Source: Hydnum rufescens UP504
Lineage: Eukaryota; Basidiomycota; Agaricomycetes; Cantharellales; Hydnaceae
Reading direction: 5' to 3'
NCBI GenBank assembly: GCA_014904985.1
Contig: MU129080.1
Span: 41,578-105,577 of the forward strand
DNA: 64,000 nucleotides
The notes below the pieces were generated by a model. The model saw nothing but the letters and a program-made list of their open reading frames with translations, was not told the DNA's origin and did no database searches. A program made the position numbers and the translations under genes. Of the stretch, positions 32,430 through 44,939 are shown piece after piece; position 1 is the first letter of the stretch, and the number at the start of each line of letters is the position of its first letter.

Positions 32430-35400
32430 TCTAGGAATCATGCCTGGGAGCTTGACAAAGTGGTTGTGTTTTGTGCTAGGTAATGGTTTGGTGAGTATGT
32501 CCGCTGCTTGGTCTTTGGTAGGGCACCATTGGATGCTTATTTGTTTTGAGGTGATGATGTCATGGATAAAATGGTGTCATACATTGTAAGCAGGAGAAAA
32601 TGGAGGAATCTCCACTACAGTCCATGATATGGAATCGAGAACAAAGAATGGGGGCCACCAAAATAATCTGAATATTCAGGTCTGAGTGTAGGAGGGTCTT
32701 TAGGATAGAAGATAATCTGCTGTCAGCAGTAGTTGCTCAAGCAGATGAATAAAGGGAATTATGCCACAAATACCACACTCCAAGGTCCTAGTCTTGTGGC
32801 CTTAGACAAAGTGTAGCAGTAGCAGTGTCCTCAGATGGAATTTTCCTGGAAATCCAGCGGCAATACTTCAGTGCTTCAGACTGGGGAGGGGGAAGACAAT
32901 GGAATTTTCAACACAATTCACTTAATATACAGCCCAGCTATGAGATCAAATATCCGACGGAAGCAGGGGGATAGGGGAAATATGTAGAAAAAGGAATCAA
33001 GTCAAAAGCTTCAAAACTGACAGAGATATTCAATTTACAAGGCTGGGGATAGGATAGAGCATAAAATGACTATGTCTCCTTCCCCTTTGGACAGATTCCC
33101 TTGAGGAATGGTGGAATAAGTTGTCCTGGATGTCCTATCCTTTGATATAAGGCTGCTGAACAATATTCAATATTTGAAAATTGGAAGAGGGAATGATGTT
33201 CTCCTGAGACAAGGGGGAAATTTGTATGCAGAACACCTAGTTCTTCTTCGTTCGTGACGCCCTTCATACCTTTGGATGAGCATTTTCAATACCTTTCTAG
33301 GCATGGTCGTTTCATGCAAATAATATCAAAACTGAGGGAGAAATTCGAGAAATACACCTTCTGATTATGAATGAGCAGGTGTAATCATTCCAGAAGCTTC
33401 AGTTTTGATCTGATAAACACATAATTAGTATCATTCGATAGGTATTGATTACAGATTTCAGGGAGCTATATTTGCGAATCGACCGGATACGAATTGACTT
33501 CGGAAAGCAGAAAATACTCCTTAAGAGCATGGATCTCATAGTAAAATTGTTTTAGAACATGCAATTTTAATTGGATAGACTTGTGCTCAGTATCGTTGGA
33601 TAGGTGTAAATCATGTCTTTCTGGACACTACTGTTCTGAGCCGATCCAATCAAAACTGATGGAGAAATTCGCTGAATACTCCTTAAGAGTGCTGCATTTG
33701 CCCCTATTTGATTATGTAACCATATCTGCAAGTAGGAATGAAGGCCCGGGTGTGTAATCCATCATATTACATAATCACCATTCATTAGAGTTGCCCTTAA
33801 GGCAACAAGATCCATATGAGCAGATTGAAGGAGAATTCAGGACGATATACAGAAGGGCAAGTTGAATTGCCAGGTCCACCATATCATGGCTTATGGTAGG
33901 GCATAAATGAATACAGCCCCTATGGCCTGTTGAAGACCCCAGGAGATTGACTCATGTACAAAGGAAATGAGCATTCCATTTACATCTTTTCAGGCACATG
34001 GAATTCATGCTCATCCATGAAGAGATGAAAGGCTTGTTATTGGAATGACATATTGGTACATTTTTAATTCATTCATCAGAAAATTTGACACTGAAATGGA
34101 ACTCTATGTGGTAGGGATTTTTCCCTCCTACACTGTCTGTGGGGATTGGGCACTAGATAGGGGGTGTTCAGGTCTAGGGGGTGTGTGCTGTGTTGGCATC
34201 AGCCATTCACAGATGTCCTGAATGTAGCATTGTTGGGATAGTGTGATCATCTGTTTTGGGTGATCATGTATTATCTCTATTCCTAGGAGGAGGTGTGCTT
34301 CACCTAGTTCAGTGATATTGAACTGATCCTTTAATTTTTGTTTAGTGTATGACCAGAATTCTGGGGAATTGCTAGCAGCAAGTAGGTCATCAACATAGAG
34401 TGTGATGATAACAAGTATCCCATTGTGGTGGTATATGTATAGACATTTGTCACCAGTGCAGGCAGCAAAGCCAAGTTCTGTGAGTATGCTGTGGATCAGG
34501 TCATTCCAGATCTTCCAGATTGTTTCAGGCCATAAATGGTGCATTGTAGTAACCATACATCATCGGTCTCAGAGTTGATACCCTCTGGTGGCTTTGTGTA
34601 TATTTCTTCTTCTAGGTGGCTGTTCAAGTAGGCTGTCTTGATGTCAAGTTGTTCAAGGTCCAGGTCAAGGGTTGCAGCAAGGGTGCAGATGATCTGGATG
34701 GAGGCAATTTTCATTACTGGTGTGTAGGTTTTGAAATAGTCTACCCCTGGGACTTGGCTGAAGCCTTGGGCGACAAGTCAGACTTTATAGTGTGTGATGT
34801 TCCCAGCTGCATCCCATTTAAGTTTGAATATGAGTTTGCTGCCAACTAGTTTTCGGTTGGGGGGGACATCTTTCCATTTGAGTATGCTGAGTGTCTTGTT
34901 TTCTAGGATTGAGTTCATTTTGTTGTCAATCCCCTTTTGCCATTCATCAGCATGGTCACTTCACATGGCTTCTTTGTAGGTATGGGGTTCATTGATACCT
35001 TGTGAGGAAGTGATTTCCCTGAGTGCAAACAGGTTATGTTCTTCAGTTGTGGTAGCAGCTGTGTTTGCAGCATGGTCAAAGTAGCCAGCAGCCTCAAGGT
35101 ATTCTTCTTCACTAGCAGCATTCTCTAGGTCATTTTGATGCCATGCTGGTGGTCTGTGGACTTGCTGGGGTCATATTTGTGGTGGTGGATCTGGTGGATC
35201 TGGTGCTAGTATGGCTTTGGGTGCTTGTTCCTCAGCTTCAGGTGTGTGTTCCTCAGTATCTGGGGTTTGTTCCTCAGCTTTGGGGACATCTGTGCTGATC
35301 AGGGCTTCATGTGGTGCATCTTGTAGATAGGAGCCATTGTTGAATGTGACATCATGGGAGATTATGATGTGGTGGTCCTTGATCTGCCACAGGTGGTAGG

Positions 35401-37412
35401 CTTTCATCCTGACTGCATATCCTAGTAGGATACATTTGTTGGATTTGTCATCTAACCCCCTTTGCAGAGCTTTTGGTATGAGGGCATATGTGATAGTACC
35501 AAATTCATGTATGCCACAGAGGTTTGGTTGCTTCTTGGACCAGACCTCTATTGGGGTTTTATTTTCTAGCACAGTATGAGGTGAAATATTTCTGAGGTAT
35601 ACAGCAGTCATAGCAGCCTCTGCCCAGAATCTCTTCAACATCCCCACGGCCCTCAACATGGGTCTTATTTTCTCAACAATCATTTGATTTCCCTGCTCAG
35701 ATAATGCATTCTGTTCTGGAGTGTATGGGGTGGATGTCTGGGAAGTTATTCCTTCAGTCATGAGGTAGTGTTGGAAGTTGTGGGAGGTGTATTCACCTCC
35801 GTTATCACTCTGGATCATCTTGATCTTCCAACCAGTTTCTTTCTCAGCAAATGCTTTAAATTCCAGGAAGCATTGTAAGACCTCACTTTTGGCTGATAGG
35901 AGGTAGAGGAATTTATGCCATGAATGTTACAAAATAACATTTGCTGCCAATGGATGTTGGGAATGGTCTGCATACATCTGAGTGGATGAGGTTGAGGATG
36001 TCTGTGGCTGTAGTTTTGTTGTTGGGGAATGGAAGTTGGTATGCCTTTCTGAAAGTGCATGCTTCGCAGAATTGTTGTTCTCTGGTGATTTTGTCAATGT
36101 TGCCTACCATTTGCTGGCTTATTAGTTTGCAGACATTGTTGAAACCAAGGTGGCCAAGTTTGCAGTGTAGGACATTGATGTCAATTGAGTGGCTGGCAGC
36201 TGCGTTTAATGAGACTGTGTTGCTTGTAATGCATGCATGGAGTTGATATAGGTCACTCGGGCCCTGTCTTGAGGCTATGCCCATGAGGGTTCCATTGGTT
36301 TTCAGCCTTATCTCACAGTGATTCCCATCAAAGATGAGTATGTGTTTATGCTTGGTGAGATCTGCCACAGATAGTAGGGTTGTTTCTATGTGTTCTGCAT
36401 ATAGTACATTTTTAATCCAGGCATAGGATATGTGCCTGTTGATGTTGAGTTCCAGGTGGATTGTTCCTGACCCGGTGGCTGATATGGAGGAGGCATCTCC
36501 AAGGTCAATGTTGATGGGTTTGTCAAGTATGCAGAATGTGGTGTTGTCAAACCAGTTGCGCCATGGTGATATGTGGCATGAGCAGCCAGAGTCAATCAGT
36601 ATGTCATTTAGGGCTTCATGTGTGGCAAGGTTTGCTTTTGTGCTGTGTCTCGTGTCATTCATTGATGCAAGGAAGACATGCAGAGACCCTCATGCATATG
36701 CGACTACCAGGGTTGAGGTTTTTGGGGAAGTGTCAAATGGGACACCAAATTTTCCCCCACCCTCTCCATGGCAGTCCTCAGCCTTGTGTGGACCCTTTCT
36801 GCAGTTGATGCATAGTGGGCAAGGTGGTTTTGCCTTTGCCTGGGATGCCAGGGCTTGGCAGGTGGCTACAGCAAGAGCGGATTGACCATGGGTAGGATCA
36901 TCTTTGAGTAGTGACTCTGCATGGAGCAATCAAGATTTGATGTGTGCGACTGTTAGGGGGATAGAGTTGGATGTGGCTTTGACAGTGTTTGAGATGAATC
37001 TTACCCACTGTTTGGTTTTTGGTAGGGAGTGGAGTAGTAATAGTGCTAAGAATTCATTGTCCAAGCCCTTTTTCATTCCCAGTAGACATTGGTTTTCAGT
37101 CTGTATCCACCCAATGTGGTCAGCCATGGGGTTGCCATTGATAAATTTGTGTTCGATGATTCCTATTTTGATGTAGAAGGCTGTGATGCCAGGGTGTGTG
37201 TCCTGGTTTACAGACAGTACAATTCTCCATATGGCAGCAGATGTGGTCTTGTCACCAAATTGGGTAATCATGTTGTCATTGACATGCTCAATAATTATAT
37301 TGAATGCCTCTGCATCATGTTTTGTCCAGGTGGCAATGTCACTTAGTCGTTTTGTTGTGGCATGATCATGGGCCTCCTCCAAGATGAGGGTGCTTGGGGC
37401 ATAGGAATCCAA
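32430..37412 (-). pseudogene. Copia gag-pol polyprotein, broken
   Basis: In transcription order: Gag (36930-37412, MDSYAPSTLILEEAHDHA); zinc knuckle CPLCINCRKGPHKAEDCHG; protease DILIDSGCSCH near 36590; integrase zinc site CKLGHLGFNN...CEAC near 36080-36170; integrase core (MIQSDNGGEYTSHNF, TPEQNALSEQGNQMIVEK, 35171-35818); reverse transcriptase (IKTAYLNSHLEEEIY near 34630; LYVDDLLAAS near 34390); RNase H end (WCPTKDQAADILTKPLP near 32490). At least two in-frame TGA codons (36930, 36690) and several frameshifts kill it. The segment between 34133 and 32584 has been replaced by an LTR-A copy, removing roughly 130-150 codons that normally join RT to RNase H. Confidence 0.88.
32585..34132 (-). 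mobile_element. LTR-A copy, 1548 bp, inside Copia pol
   Basis: Runs TGTAAGCAGGAG... to ...CCCTCCTACA, i.e. an LTR-A in reverse. Flanks are ACAT and CTGT, so no target duplication is visible and Copia sequence is missing across the site. This suggests recombination between two insertions rather than a simple one. It still has many CG sites (for example TTCGTTCGTGACGCCC near 33249), so it is younger than its surroundings. Confidence 0.8.
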
Positions 37413-37607
37413 TGGTTGGGGGCATGTTTCTGCTCCAGATAGGATTTCTGAGGCACCTAGGGTGCATATTTTGGCACTGATTCATACTTTCCATATCAGG
37501 AAATTGGAGCTTGTGAGGCATGGTATGTGGGATTTTGCATCAATGGGTTCTGGAGTTGTCATGGTGTTCAGGGGCAACTGAGTATGGTCTAAAATGGGCC
37601 CATAACC

Positions 37608-39361
37608 TAATGAGGCCATGACTCAGCAGACACCCAGAGGGGGAGAAGACTCTATTAGTACCTAATGAGGCCATGACTATATATAGTGTTATAAGTACTA
37701 TGCTGGAGTGGTGGGTGAATGGTTCTGGACTTTACCTCAGCAGATGCTGTTGGAGGGAAAAATCCCTACCACATAGAGTTCCATTTCAGCATCAAATTTT
37801 CCAATGAACAAATTAAAAATGTACCAATATGTCATTCCAATAACAAGCCTTTCATCTCTTCATGGATGAGCATGAATTCCATATGCCTGAAAAGATGTAA
37901 ATGGAATGCTCATTTCCTTGTACATGAGTCAATCTCCTGGGGTCTTCAACAAGCCACAGGGACTGTATTCATTTATGCCCTACCATAAGCCATGATATGG
38001 TGGACCCAGCAATTCAACTTGCCCTTCTGTATATTGTCTTGAATTCTCCTTCAATCTGCTCATATGGATCTTGTTGCCTTAAGGGCGACTCTAATGAATG
38101 GTGATTATTTAATACGATGGATTACACACCCGGGCCTTCACTCCTACTCGTGGATGCATTACATAATCAAATAGGGGCAAATGCGGCACTCTCAAGGAGT
38201 ATTCATCAAATTTCTTTGTCATTTTTGATTGGATCAGCTCGAAAAAGTAGCACCCAGAAAGAGACGACTCATACCTATCCGACGATACCAATTACGAGTC
38301 AATCCGATAAAAACTGCATGTTCTAGAACAATTTTACTATGGAATCCATGCTCTTAAGGAGTATTTTCCGCTTTTCGAAGTCAATTCGTATATGATCAAC
38401 TCGTAAATATAGCGCCCTGAAAGCTGTGATCAATACCTATCGAATGATACCAATTACGTGTTCATCGGATCAGAACTGAGGCTTCTGGAACAATTTCACC
38501 TGCTCATTCATAATTAGAAGGTGTATTTTTTAAATTTCTCCCTCAGTTTTGATCGGATTTTCATGAAACAACCACGCCTAGAAAGGTATTGAAAATTTCC
38601 ATCCAGCGGTACCAAGGGCGCAGCGAACGAAGAAGAACTCAGTGTTCTGCATACAAATTTCCCCCTTGTCTCAGGAGAACATCATTCCCCCTTCCAATTT
38701 TCAAATATCAAATATTGTCTGGCAGCCTTATATATGAAGGATAGGACATCCAGGACAACTTATTCCACCATTCCTCAAGGGAATCTGTCCAGAAGGGAAG
38801 GAGAAATAGTCATTTTATGCTCTATCCTATCCCCAGACTTGTAAATTGAATATCTCTGTCAGTTTTGAAGCTTTTGACTTGATTCCTTTTTCTACATATT
38901 TCCCCTATCCCCCTGCTTCCGTCGGATATTTGATCTCATAGCCAGGTTGTATATTAAGCGAATTGTGTTGAAAATTCCATTGTCTTCCCCCTCCCCAGTC
39001 TGAAGCACTGAAGTATTTCTGCTGGATTCCTGGGTGAATTCTATCTGAGGACACTGTTCCTACTGCACTTTGTCTCGGGCCACAAGATTAGGACCTTAGA
39101 GTGTGGTATTTGTGGCACATTTTCCCCTTTATTCATCTGCTTGGGCAACTACTGCTTACAGTGGATTATCTTCTATCCCAAAGACCCTCCTACACTTGGA
39201 CCTGAATATTTGAATTATTTTGGTGGCCCCCACTCTTCATTCTTGATTCCATATTGCGGACTGTAGCAGAGATTCCCCTTTTTCTCCTGCTTACAATGCC
39301 CAGAGGGGGAGAAGACTGAGGGAAAGTCCACCAGCAGTTTCCAGATTGTGTTATGGCTCAA
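37608..39361 (-). repeat. Copia 5' LTR, split by LTR-A
   Basis: The two parts, 37608-37747 and 39300-39361, together match the 3' LTR at 32213-32418. The split is at CAGATGC, duplicated as ATGC around the insertion. Confidence 0.82.
37748..39295 (+). mobile_element. LTR-A copy, 1548 bp, inside Copia 5' LTR
   Basis: TGTTGGAGGGAAAAATCCC... to ...CTCCTGCTTACA, with TG/CA ends. The 4-bp target duplication ATGC lies at 37744-37747 and 39296-39299, with the empty site in the intact Copia LTR (CAGATGCCCAG). It is exactly the same length as the inverted copy at 32585-34132. It retains CG sites such as GGGCGCAGCGAACGAAG near 38607. No coding capacity, so most simply a solo LTR. Confidence 0.85.
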
Positions 39362-40203
39362 TACTCATGCACTGAGATTGGCAAAGCAATTGCTTTGAAA
39401 TCTCATGCAACCATGCCAGTAGAGACAAAGGGTTTGACCAACAAGCAACAGATACAGACTTGACTTGCTAGCTTGCATCAGCAAATTGAATTGTACTTCA
39501 GAGGCTTTGAGGTCTTCAAAGTGCCAGAAGCTGGACTTCCAAGACTTCAGAGCCTCCAAAGGACAATTGATTTTGCTGATGTGTAGGGGGAGGAAATCAA
39601 TTTTCAATGTCCACACTTGGTTCCTTCATATTGCAATAACTATTGGATGGATTTAGCTGAAATTTTGATATGTTATGCCCCAGATAGTCTTTAATCATGT
39701 GCCAAATTTGAGATCAATCTGCCCAGTGCTTAGGTTTTGGCAATTTCTGGTGGTTCTGGAACTGTCCTTACTGGTCTCATTGTTTCAGGCACTAACCATT
39801 GGCCCTGGGCCTGGTTTTATCACTTGATAAGGGTCCCTAGGGGTCCATCAATCCATCCCAGACACCTCCCCCTGGTCCTCAGCCCCCATTAGGCTGGATG
39901 CCTAAATATGTTTTGGATGTACTTCACCCAATTTCTACATTTAGGCATTTTAAAAAAATAGGAAACACTGTATTATGTAATGGGATATTATATAACTGGA
40001 ATAATAGATAAATAAATAATACTGCAAAGACTACTATGGTTTTGAATCAGAGATGTAACTACATCAGGAATATTGTACAGTGTGACTACCCTAATGAATA
40101 TAGAATAACACAGGCTAGTGGTTATGTAGCTATGTGATTCAGAGTATAGCAACACTTCATAGCAGTGTAACTACATAGATGCTGTGGCTTCTGCCATCAA
40201 TAT

Positions 40204-40425
40204 TCTGTTGAGATGTGACAGGTATTCCTTTTTCACATTTCTCTTCCCTGATTGACACATTTGTTATTTGCCCCTATTCCATATTTGGTTAGCACCATTT
40301 ATGGCATCCAGTGATCTTGGGCCAGTTGCCCTATATATACCAGGCAGTGCTGGAGGATGTCCCTTAGTTTGACACCTCTGAACTCCAGATATCACCCTTC
40401 ATGTGATTCCACTGTAGACCTTTTT
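40204..40425 (+). repeat. LTR-B copy in duplication copy 2
   Basis: Near-identical partner of 27388-27600, including TGTTGAGATGTGACAGG and the CCCTATATATACC box. Confidence 0.55.
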
Positions 40426-41948
40426 CATATTCTGATTGAGAAATATAGTTACAGTGTCCTGGAGCTCTTGGGGGCTTGACCTCCAGACCCCCAATGATGC
40501 TACATTTATTGGAATGTAACTGCATGTATTTAAGAAAATATGTATGAGTGTAACACCACAGGAACACATTCAGTAGAACCTCCTTAGGTAGACATCCACT
40601 CAGAAAGTAGTCAGCCTAAGGCAGTTGCCAAAATGGGGGGCCTGAGGTGGTTTTAATTGTATTTCTTTCAATTACAGTATGTACATTTAGGGTGATTTCA
40701 GGCACCTTCAAGAATCCACCTGTCAGTGCTGGAATTGCTGGATTCTGGGCCAAATTCTAGCTCAATTCCAGGTTTCATCCCAGCTCAATTCTCATGGAAT
40801 GAAACCCCCTAATAGGTGTTTCCAGTGGTGTGGACACTAGTGGAGTCACTAGCAACCACCCACAGTAATTGTGAGGCAGTGACCATGACCCATTGTGGAC
40901 ACCTGCCCCTCACCTTGTGTTCCCTCTCCTTACTTCTTAGTCTGCTGCAACTTTGTATATGCCTGCTTGTAGTGGGACATCAAAATTGCCATTGCCCATT
41001 TAGGTTCAGGGTCAGAATATATATACAAAAATCAAGTACAATAAGGGTCATCAGGAAAACCAATTTGCTCCCAAGATTGGACTCATCTCTGAAGACTTCT
41101 GAAGGCTTCTGAAGACTTCAAAGACTTGAAATGTGGAAGCTTGGAGAATATATAAATTTAGAGGAAAAGGCTGTTATTGACTGTTGAAGGCATGCATGTA
41201 TGATCACTTTTACTTGAAAACTGATTGGTATAAAATGAAGAATTTTTTGCATAACTATTTTTACCATTTAACACAGAGTTACAAGCACCATCAATAACAG
41301 GTGCAAGGGGGCAGTGAGAAAGAATAGAAGATACTGGGACAACACCACTGGCATGAATTCCCTTTGCCCACATTGCACTGCCAAGACTCAACTCAGCAGC
41401 AATGAGTTCAAACTGTTGTCCTTTATTATGTAACCCTGCAGTCTGCATGCCTATATAGCAGGAGCTGAGGGCCTTTGACTCAAATAGATTCTGTTATGTA
41501 ACCTGGCAGTCTGTGTGCCTGTACAACAGGAGCTTGGGGCCTTTGATTCTGACTTGTGGATTCTATTATGTAACTTGGCAGTTTGCATGCCCACATAGTG
41601 GGAGCAGGACCCTGGAAAGCTCCAATATAGGTCTCATCCACAGTGACCACTTTTTGGCCCTGTTTTTTGGAAAATATCCAGGGCAAAACTGGACCACCCT
41701 TTGCCATTTTGGGCTCTATGTCCAAGTTTTTGATGACCACCAAAGTGGATTTGCAGCTGATGTCTGAGGCCAAGGACCACCACCTTATATATCATCTTTC
41801 CCAATGCTTTCATATGATGAGCTCCCTCAATATGTAAAGAAATCAGTCCTTCCATCACACTCAATGGGTTCATTGGTCAAGAATCCCTTACTATGAAGGA
41901 TAATGGATGCATGGCAAACCTGGAAACACTGGGGAGTGATGCTACAAG

Positions 41949-42623
41949 TATGGATGCTGCGGTTCAGGTTTACACCTGTGGAACCTGAGTTTAAACCTGA
42001 ACCTGACCCAGGTCAGGTTCCATTGGGGTCAGGTTTCATTTCATTTTCTTCAGGTCAGGTTCAGGTTTTGCCCTTGCCCTGAATCCAAAAACTGGTCTGA
42101 AACCAGGTTTAAACCTGAACCTGAAAGGTAGGGTGTAGGTTCCATTCCATGTAAATTGACCACTATTCTGCCACCAAATCTGGCAATTTACACATGTGAC
42201 TATAGTTCTGGAGTCAGAAGTCACATGACTTGGCCATCAAATGAGGTAATTGGTGCAGGTCACAAGTCACATGACAGAATGTAGTGTCTAAATACTATCT
42301 CCAGAATATGTGTGAGCAGTAAATTGAAGTGAAAGGGGGCTAGGAAGGAGATGTGGATCTAAAGCAGGATGTAAAGGGAGTGGCAGAGGCAGAGACTTGA
42401 GCACAGGGTGTAGATATTCTGTAGTACCCCCTGAAAATGTTGGCTTCCCTCATGCCTCAGGTTTCAGGTTTAAACCAGGTTTAAACCTAAACCTGACCTG
42501 AATGAGACCAAACCTCAGGTCAGGTTCAGGTTTTGCCCTCATGGGTGATTTTGGAACCTGGTCAGGTTTAGGTTTTGCCCAAATTGGGCAAAACCTGACC
42601 AAAACCTGACCATGGCAACCATA
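41949..42623. mobile_element. TATGGATGC MITE, 675 bp, 8-bp duplication
   Basis: Inserted in duplication copy 2. The target duplication GCTACAAG lies at 41941-41948 and 42624-42631, and copy 1 keeps the empty site GATGCTACAAGAGTC near 29085. Ends are TATGGATGCTGCGG and CATGGCAACCATA, imperfect inverted repeats. The subterminal parts are arrays of AGGTTCAGGTTT / AAACCTGAACCT words that can pair with each other. There is no transposase. The 8-bp duplication and TA...TA ends fit a hAT-type MITE. Confidence 0.87.
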
Positions 42624-44939
42624 GCTACAAGAGTCTACCAAGCCCATCAATTGCCTCAAGAGTGAGCTATGAGGGAAGATGTTGACTCATAGCCTCAATT
42701 GGGCTTTTGGTATACTTTTTGAGAGGCATGGCCTTTCTTGGCATTTTCTTGATTTTTTGTTCATTTATTTTGATTTTTAGAGGTCTGATCCCCAAATGAC
42801 TACCAAACAACCCTTTTCAACATGTTCAATCCAAAAATGACCACCAAATGGTGGAAATTTTGAGAAATTTGAGGACCACCAAAGCCCTGAAAATGCCATT
42901 TTGCAGATCGGACCTACATTAGAGCTTTCCAGGGTCCTGTGGGAGCTTAATCCAACTTGCAGATTAGTCATGTGATCAATGCTCAATGCACCACTCTTGA
43001 GGAGTATTCATTGGATTTCTCTGTCAGTTTTTATCCACTCCTCTTGAAAAAATGGTGCACAGAAAGCTATGAATTATGCCTATCAAATGGTACCAAATAC
43101 AGGTCAGGCTCATTGGAACTCTTGCTTCCATCTAGCCCTGTTGTTACACATTTTCACTGCTTGCCAATGCTCCCCATGCTCTTCCCCTTCAAATATTATC
43201 CTATAGCCAAACATTCTGCAAGTACTGTGGCAGTGTGTAGTCTAGTATTGCATGTGCATTGACTAGGACAGATATCTTACCTGGAATATCACAGCAATGG
43301 AATCATATCTGGAATCCTGAGGCCAGGGTGGGAAAAAAAACAGCTTAAAAAGATAATCATCTGGCAGCAGTGTTGCCATGAGTCAAGTTGAGTCAGCAGA
43401 AGCCATCTGGGGGTGAAGTGGAAGCAAATGTTGTTTATGTACTGTGATTTTTTCAAACTCCACTCTCTTCATCCAACTTCCTTCACCCTTGCTCCTCCTC
43501 CTTTCCCTCCTCATCACTGTGCCTCCATCCCATTCTCTTGCTTGTTCTCAGTCTTGGTTCCATATATAGGACTGGCACATGTTAAACCCTGGTGCATGGG
43601 ATGATGGATGGATGCCACAGTGTGTATGCCACATGTCTATCTCTTAACAGATTTTCTAACCAGTTGCTTGTGTGCAGAATAACATGTACTGGATATGTAT
43701 GTCTATTTTGTATCTGTCCTTGGTGCTGAACTGACTTGCTCCATTTTAGGTGTGTATTGGGTATCTATTCTGGTAAGTCTCATCCATGTTCAAATATTTA
43801 AACACTATTGTGAGAGTTATGGTATTCACATGAGAACTCCCCCTGATTACTAAGTGGGTGAAGATGAATTTGAGAGATCAATGAGACTTGAGGAACTCAG
43901 GTGAATAAGCAGTGGCAGGAAGAGACACTAGAAGCCCTTGATCTTTTTGTGGGACAAAGCCCATCTTTTATAGTATTTACAAGAGAACAGAAGACACATG
44001 AAAATGGGAAAAACCTGAGGTAAAATATGTCTGAGTGCCAGTGGTGCTGGCAAGTAAAGATGTAAGAGGTTGCCAGTGAAACCTGGCTGTGAGATCTAAA
44101 GCATAGATTGGCAAATGTACAATTGGTGAGGTCATCAGCATAGCCTCATAGGGGTTGTGCTTGTCTCCAACATCACACCCAGTAGCTTCTGTATCCACTT
44201 GCTCCAACACACTAGACACTGAAATCCATGCTTCCCATATACAGTTTTGTCTTTTATGCTGGAGATTGTTTTGAAACAACAGTTTTATGATGGGATGGCT
44301 TATGCATAGTCTTTTTGTTGTCAACTTTTCACCTGATAGACTCTAAATATAGCCAGTTTTATCTCTGTTTGATTGAAGCCTCAGAGCTTATAGAGCTTGG
44401 CTTCTGTGATGCAAAGACACTTCAGAAAGCTCCAGAAGGCTTCAGAAGGCTTCAGAAGGCATGAAGCTTATGGTTCACAGGCTCAGAATAAGGACCATGC
44501 TTATTTTGGTTCTCAGGCTTTGAAGCCTTCAGAAGTCTCTGAACCCATTCTTGGTTTTCCTGATGGTGTCAGAGTCAAAGGAAAGAAAATGTCAATGATG
44601 GCAAGCACCTATAAAGTGCCACCTAGGATCAAAGCCAGCCCATAGGGGAGCTGGTGGACATAGGTAAGATGTCTCAGATATACAAGACAACCGGACAGTG
44701 GGGGCTAGATGCAGTGTTGACAACATGTATGTATTTGACAGACCCGTATAGATTCCATACAAGGTTTGAATTGCATTTCTCTCAATTCCCGTGGAATTCT
44801 CGTGGCATGAAGCCCCCTAATGTATAAATCCAATATCATGTACTTCCCACAGTGTCTGTATATGTTAGGCAGCCAGGAGAAGCCAAAGTCTTAGACTTCC
44901 ACTCCTAGCACCTTATTTATGGAGCACAATAAAGTGATT

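Larger units (their letters stand above)
32213..39361 (-). mobile_element. Copia LTR retrotransposon with nested LTRs
   Basis: A minus-strand Copia (Ty1-type) element. It is bounded by the 5-bp target duplication CTCAT (32208-32212 and 39362-39366). The empty site CCCTCATGCACTGAG is preserved in copy 1 at about 26540. LTRs are about 205 bp: 32213-32418 and 37608-37747 plus 39300-39361. A polypurine tract (GCGGGGGGG on the minus strand, 32419-32427) abuts the 3' LTR. GGTTATGGGCCC, a likely primer-binding site, follows the 5' LTR at about 37596-37607. Two 1548-bp LTR-A copies interrupt it: one in the 5' LTR, one replacing part of the RT-RNase H region. Confidence 0.9.

Noticed and set aside
32585..39295. 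One transposon with 1.5-kb terminal inverted repeats carrying Copia pol
   Set aside because: The Copia element extends beyond both copies (its own LTRs and CTCAT duplication), and the right copy has its own 4-bp duplication, so these are separate insertions.
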